Shown here: piece by piece, positions 32,245 to 33,954 of the stretch | How positions within the stretch are numbered: the first letter of the stretch is position 1 | Layout: each line of letters begins with the position of its first letter | NCBI GenBank assembly: GCA_017937385.1 | Contig: JAGBDR010000086.1 | Coordinates: 1-33,954 of the forward strand | Length of the DNA stretch: 33,954 nucleotides | Source: Parabacteroides sp. | GTDB taxonomy: Bacteria > Bacteroidota > Bacteroidia > Bacteroidales > Tannerellaceae | Direction: 5' to 3' | Notes under the pieces: model-generated | Told to the model about the DNA's origin: nothing | The model's database searches: none | What the model saw: only the letters and a program-made list of their open reading frames with translations | Made by a program: the position numbers and the translations under genes

Positions 32245-33410
32245 TTTCGATCCTCCTCTGCCTTTAATAGATCTATCGCTTTATCGTCACCCGCCTGTAC
32301 CGGCTGTACCGCCATACCGGGTACTAACTTATGGTAGCCTTCTATTACAACGGACTCGTTTTCCCCCAATCCGCGTTCTATGACCATATGGTTTCCGATT
32401 TCCGGCCCTGTCTGCACAAAGCGTTTTTCTGCCACATTATCCCGCCGGACAACATAAATGAAAGCCCCCCCTTTCTCGATGGAAATCGCTTTGCGGGGAA
32501 CAACAATAGCACGTTCACGGACATCCAACAAGAGTTTCACCTTTGTGAACTGTCCCGGAAGAAGTTTCCGGTTCAGATTGGGAAGTTCTGCACGTACCCC
32601 GAATGTACCGGTTTGCGGATCGACAATCGGGTCGGCAAAATCCACAATACCTTTAACCGGATATTCGGAATCGTCGGCTAAAGTAACCGTTACAGTCGGT
32701 TGCCACGAGCGGGAGGTATCTTGCTCGCCGAACTTAATATTACGACGTTCTGCACGCAAATAATCCAATGCCGTCATCTTGAAATCAACCAAAACCGTAT
32801 CGCTCTTGACGACAGCCGCCAATTTGGAGTTCACACCGGGCCCGACCAACGCGCCGACATCAACAAAACGTTCGCTAATATATCCGGTAATCGGTGAAGT
32901 GACCGTTGTATACCCCAGCTCCAGTTGTGCCTGATCCAGGTCAGCTCTGCTCATTGCGATATTAGCTTCCGAATCATCCAGCAAAGCTAATGCGTTGTCA
33001 AGATCCAACTGGCTGGCAGCATGCTGCTCATACAACGGCTGTAAACGTTCTACATCTCTTTTGGCTTTTGCCGCCTGAGCCTCGTTCTTTTTCAACTGTG
33101 CTTTCGCTTTCTCCACGCGTGCCTTATAAAGTGCTGAATTTATAATAAACAAAGGTTCATTTTGTTTCACCTGTTTACCTTCTACAAACAGCATCCTCTC
33201 CAGATAACCTTCTACGCGTGCATGTATTTCTACATAACTTGAGGCACGAATACGGCCTACATATTCACCAAAAATTTGCACATCTTCTTTCTGAGGCTTG
33301 TCAACTATGACAAGGGGACGCAACAGCTCTTCTTTTTTTCGACATCCTGTTGCCAACATTAAAAGGGCGACTAATACGATACCTCCTCTTACTAATCTTT
33401 CTCCTACCAT
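32241..33410 (-). CDS. RND efflux periplasmic adaptor lipoprotein (second system)
   Basis: Adaptor of the second pump, 389 residues. The signal peptide ends LLMLATGCRKK (lipobox Cys). The lipoyl half-motifs HARVEGYLERMLFVEGKQVKQ and TSPITGYISERFVDVGALVG flank a helical hairpin rich in Lys, Ala and Gln (KAQLKKNEAQAAKAKRD). FVQTGPEIGNHMVIERGL lies in the membrane-proximal domain. The frame runs to a TTG at 33416, but the ATG at 33410 is the more likely start. It is the first gene of the operon. A TATTTTTG box on the minus strand at 33631-33624 could be its promoter, with a long leader of about 200 bases, but I am not confident of that. Confidence 0.93.
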   Translation of the reverse strand: MVGERLVRGGIVLVALLMLATGCRKKEELLRPLVIVDKPQKEDVQIFGEYVGRIRASSYVEIHARVEGYLERMLFVEGKQVKQNEPLFIINSALYKARVEKAKAQLKKNEAQAAKAKRDVERLQPLYEQHAASQLDLDNALALLDDSEANIAMSRADLDQAQLELGYTTVTSPITGYISERFVDVGALVGPGVNSKLAAVVKSDTVLVDFKMTALDYLRAERRNIKFGEQDTSRSWQPTVTVTLADDSEYPVKGIVDFADPIVDPQTGTFGVRAELPNLNRKLLPGQFTKVKLLLDVRERAIVVPRKAISIEKGGAFIYVVRRDNVAEKRFVQTGPEIGNHMVIERGLGENESVVIEGYHKLVPGMAVQPVQAGDDKAIDLLKAEEDRK

Positions 33411-33688
33411 TACCAATACCTATAAATGATATTCAAATCTTCTGTTATTCTATCTCTATATGGTAAGAATGAAATAATCGTACCATTGTTCAATACCGTC
33501 TGTTAAAAAAGGCTATTTTCCTAAATATTAACCGCATAAATAAACAACCCAAGAGAACAACTTCTTCACAGAAATGAGGTTCGTAGAATTATTCCACAGA
33601 CAAATGCCACAAAATCCACAAAACAAAAATAAACCAAAGACCAATAAAGTATTTATGGAAAGTCCGAACCATCGGCTATAAACACAAA
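33411..33688. other. AT-rich intergenic region without recognisable gene
   Basis: Between the second efflux operon and the rRNA terminator I see no credible coding frame. The region is AT-rich. On the minus strand it holds one match to the -7 consensus (TATTTTTG at 33631-33624), but no matching -33 element at normal spacing. Regulation of the efflux operon probably resides here. A short sequence CATCGGCTATA near 33670-33680 partly repeats the terminator stem. Confidence 0.5.
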
Positions 33689-33716
33689 AAAGCCGACTCC
33701 CATTGGAATCGGCTTT
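33689..33716 (-). terminator. Intrinsic terminator of the rRNA operon
   Basis: AAAGCCGACTCC (33689-33700) and GGAATCGGCTTT (33705-33716) form a 12-bp stem with one mismatch and a 4-base loop. On the minus strand it lies 10 bases after the 5S gene and is followed by a run of T, the normal intrinsic terminator form. Confidence 0.85.
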
Positions 33717-33726
33717 CTTAACTAAA

Positions 33727-33834
<108 letters not shown>

Positions 33835-33954
33835 TAATACCTTTTACGCTTTTCGGCTCTTAACCGTAGCTCTTAAGATTTTGACCGGACAACTCCATCT
33901 TCAGATCCGTAACCCTTACTTTCAGAGCTTATCCTAATTCATATTACATGAACC
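33835..33954 (-). other. 23S-5S spacer of the rRNA operon
   Basis: The 120 bases upstream of 5S on the minus strand show no conserved 23S motif that I can identify, so they are probably the internal spacer. The 23S gene should begin (its 3' end) just beyond the right edge of the window. No tRNA is seen in it. Confidence 0.5.

Noticed and set aside
33835-33954. 3' end of 23S rRNA at the right edge
   Set aside because: No conserved 23S segment could be recognised, so it was recorded only as the probable 23S-5S spacer.

Overview
The window looks like a chromosomal segment of a Bacteroidales bacterium, most likely a Parabacteroides-like gut species. The protein families are typical of that group: a FeoA-FeoB fusion with its small Cys-rich partner, lipoprotein RND efflux parts, GH31, CASDH-type polyamine enzyme. 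Several genes are preceded by the Bacteroidetes -7 box TAnnTTTG, Shine-Dalgarno sequences are weak, and the 5S rRNA looks Bacteroidetes-like. The genus is inferred from style, not proven.

Layout. 1-826: trpA, end of a trp operon. 841-886: a strong hairpin between convergent units. 920-6624 (minus): a three-gene RND efflux operon (adaptor, pump, outer-membrane factor) whose last gene carries an in-frame stop 34 codons before the family's usual end. 6768-7604 (plus): a divergent AraC regulator, then an array of four 22-bp palindromic repeats. 7828-11678 (plus): a carboxynorspermidine/saccharopine dehydrogenase, a radical SAM protein, Bcp peroxiredoxin and RecA, then a seven-copy 23-bp repeat array. 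11905-17607 (plus): five overlapping genes for a surface glycan (FemAB/GNAT-like protein, polysaccharide deacetylase-like protein, UDP-GlcNAc 2-epimerase, two glycosyltransferases). 17621-17995 (minus): a short FolK.

18104-20791: iron uptake genes feoAB and the Cys-rich FeoB partner. 20862-21872: apbE. 21873-22622: an eroded AAA-ATPase/PD-(D/E)XK gene, followed by a second 22-bp repeat array. 22746-25130 (minus): secreted GH31 glycosidase. 25222-27673 (minus): a tightly packed nitroreductase, DUF2520, KdsC-like phosphatase and Maf operon. 27740-33410 (minus): a second RND efflux operon with an intact outer-membrane factor. 33689-33834 (minus): the end of an rRNA operon (5S gene and terminator).

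The most unusual signal is non-coding. Two arrays 15 kb apart have exactly the same 22-bp design: a 4-base arm, an 8-base core ATRRGCAT (either strand), a complementary 4-base arm and a 6-base spacer. The arm sequence differs between arrays while its self-complementarity is mostly kept. A third, 23-bp array after recA is also made of self-complementary units. All three lie directly 3' of a coding region. I do not recognise them as a described element.
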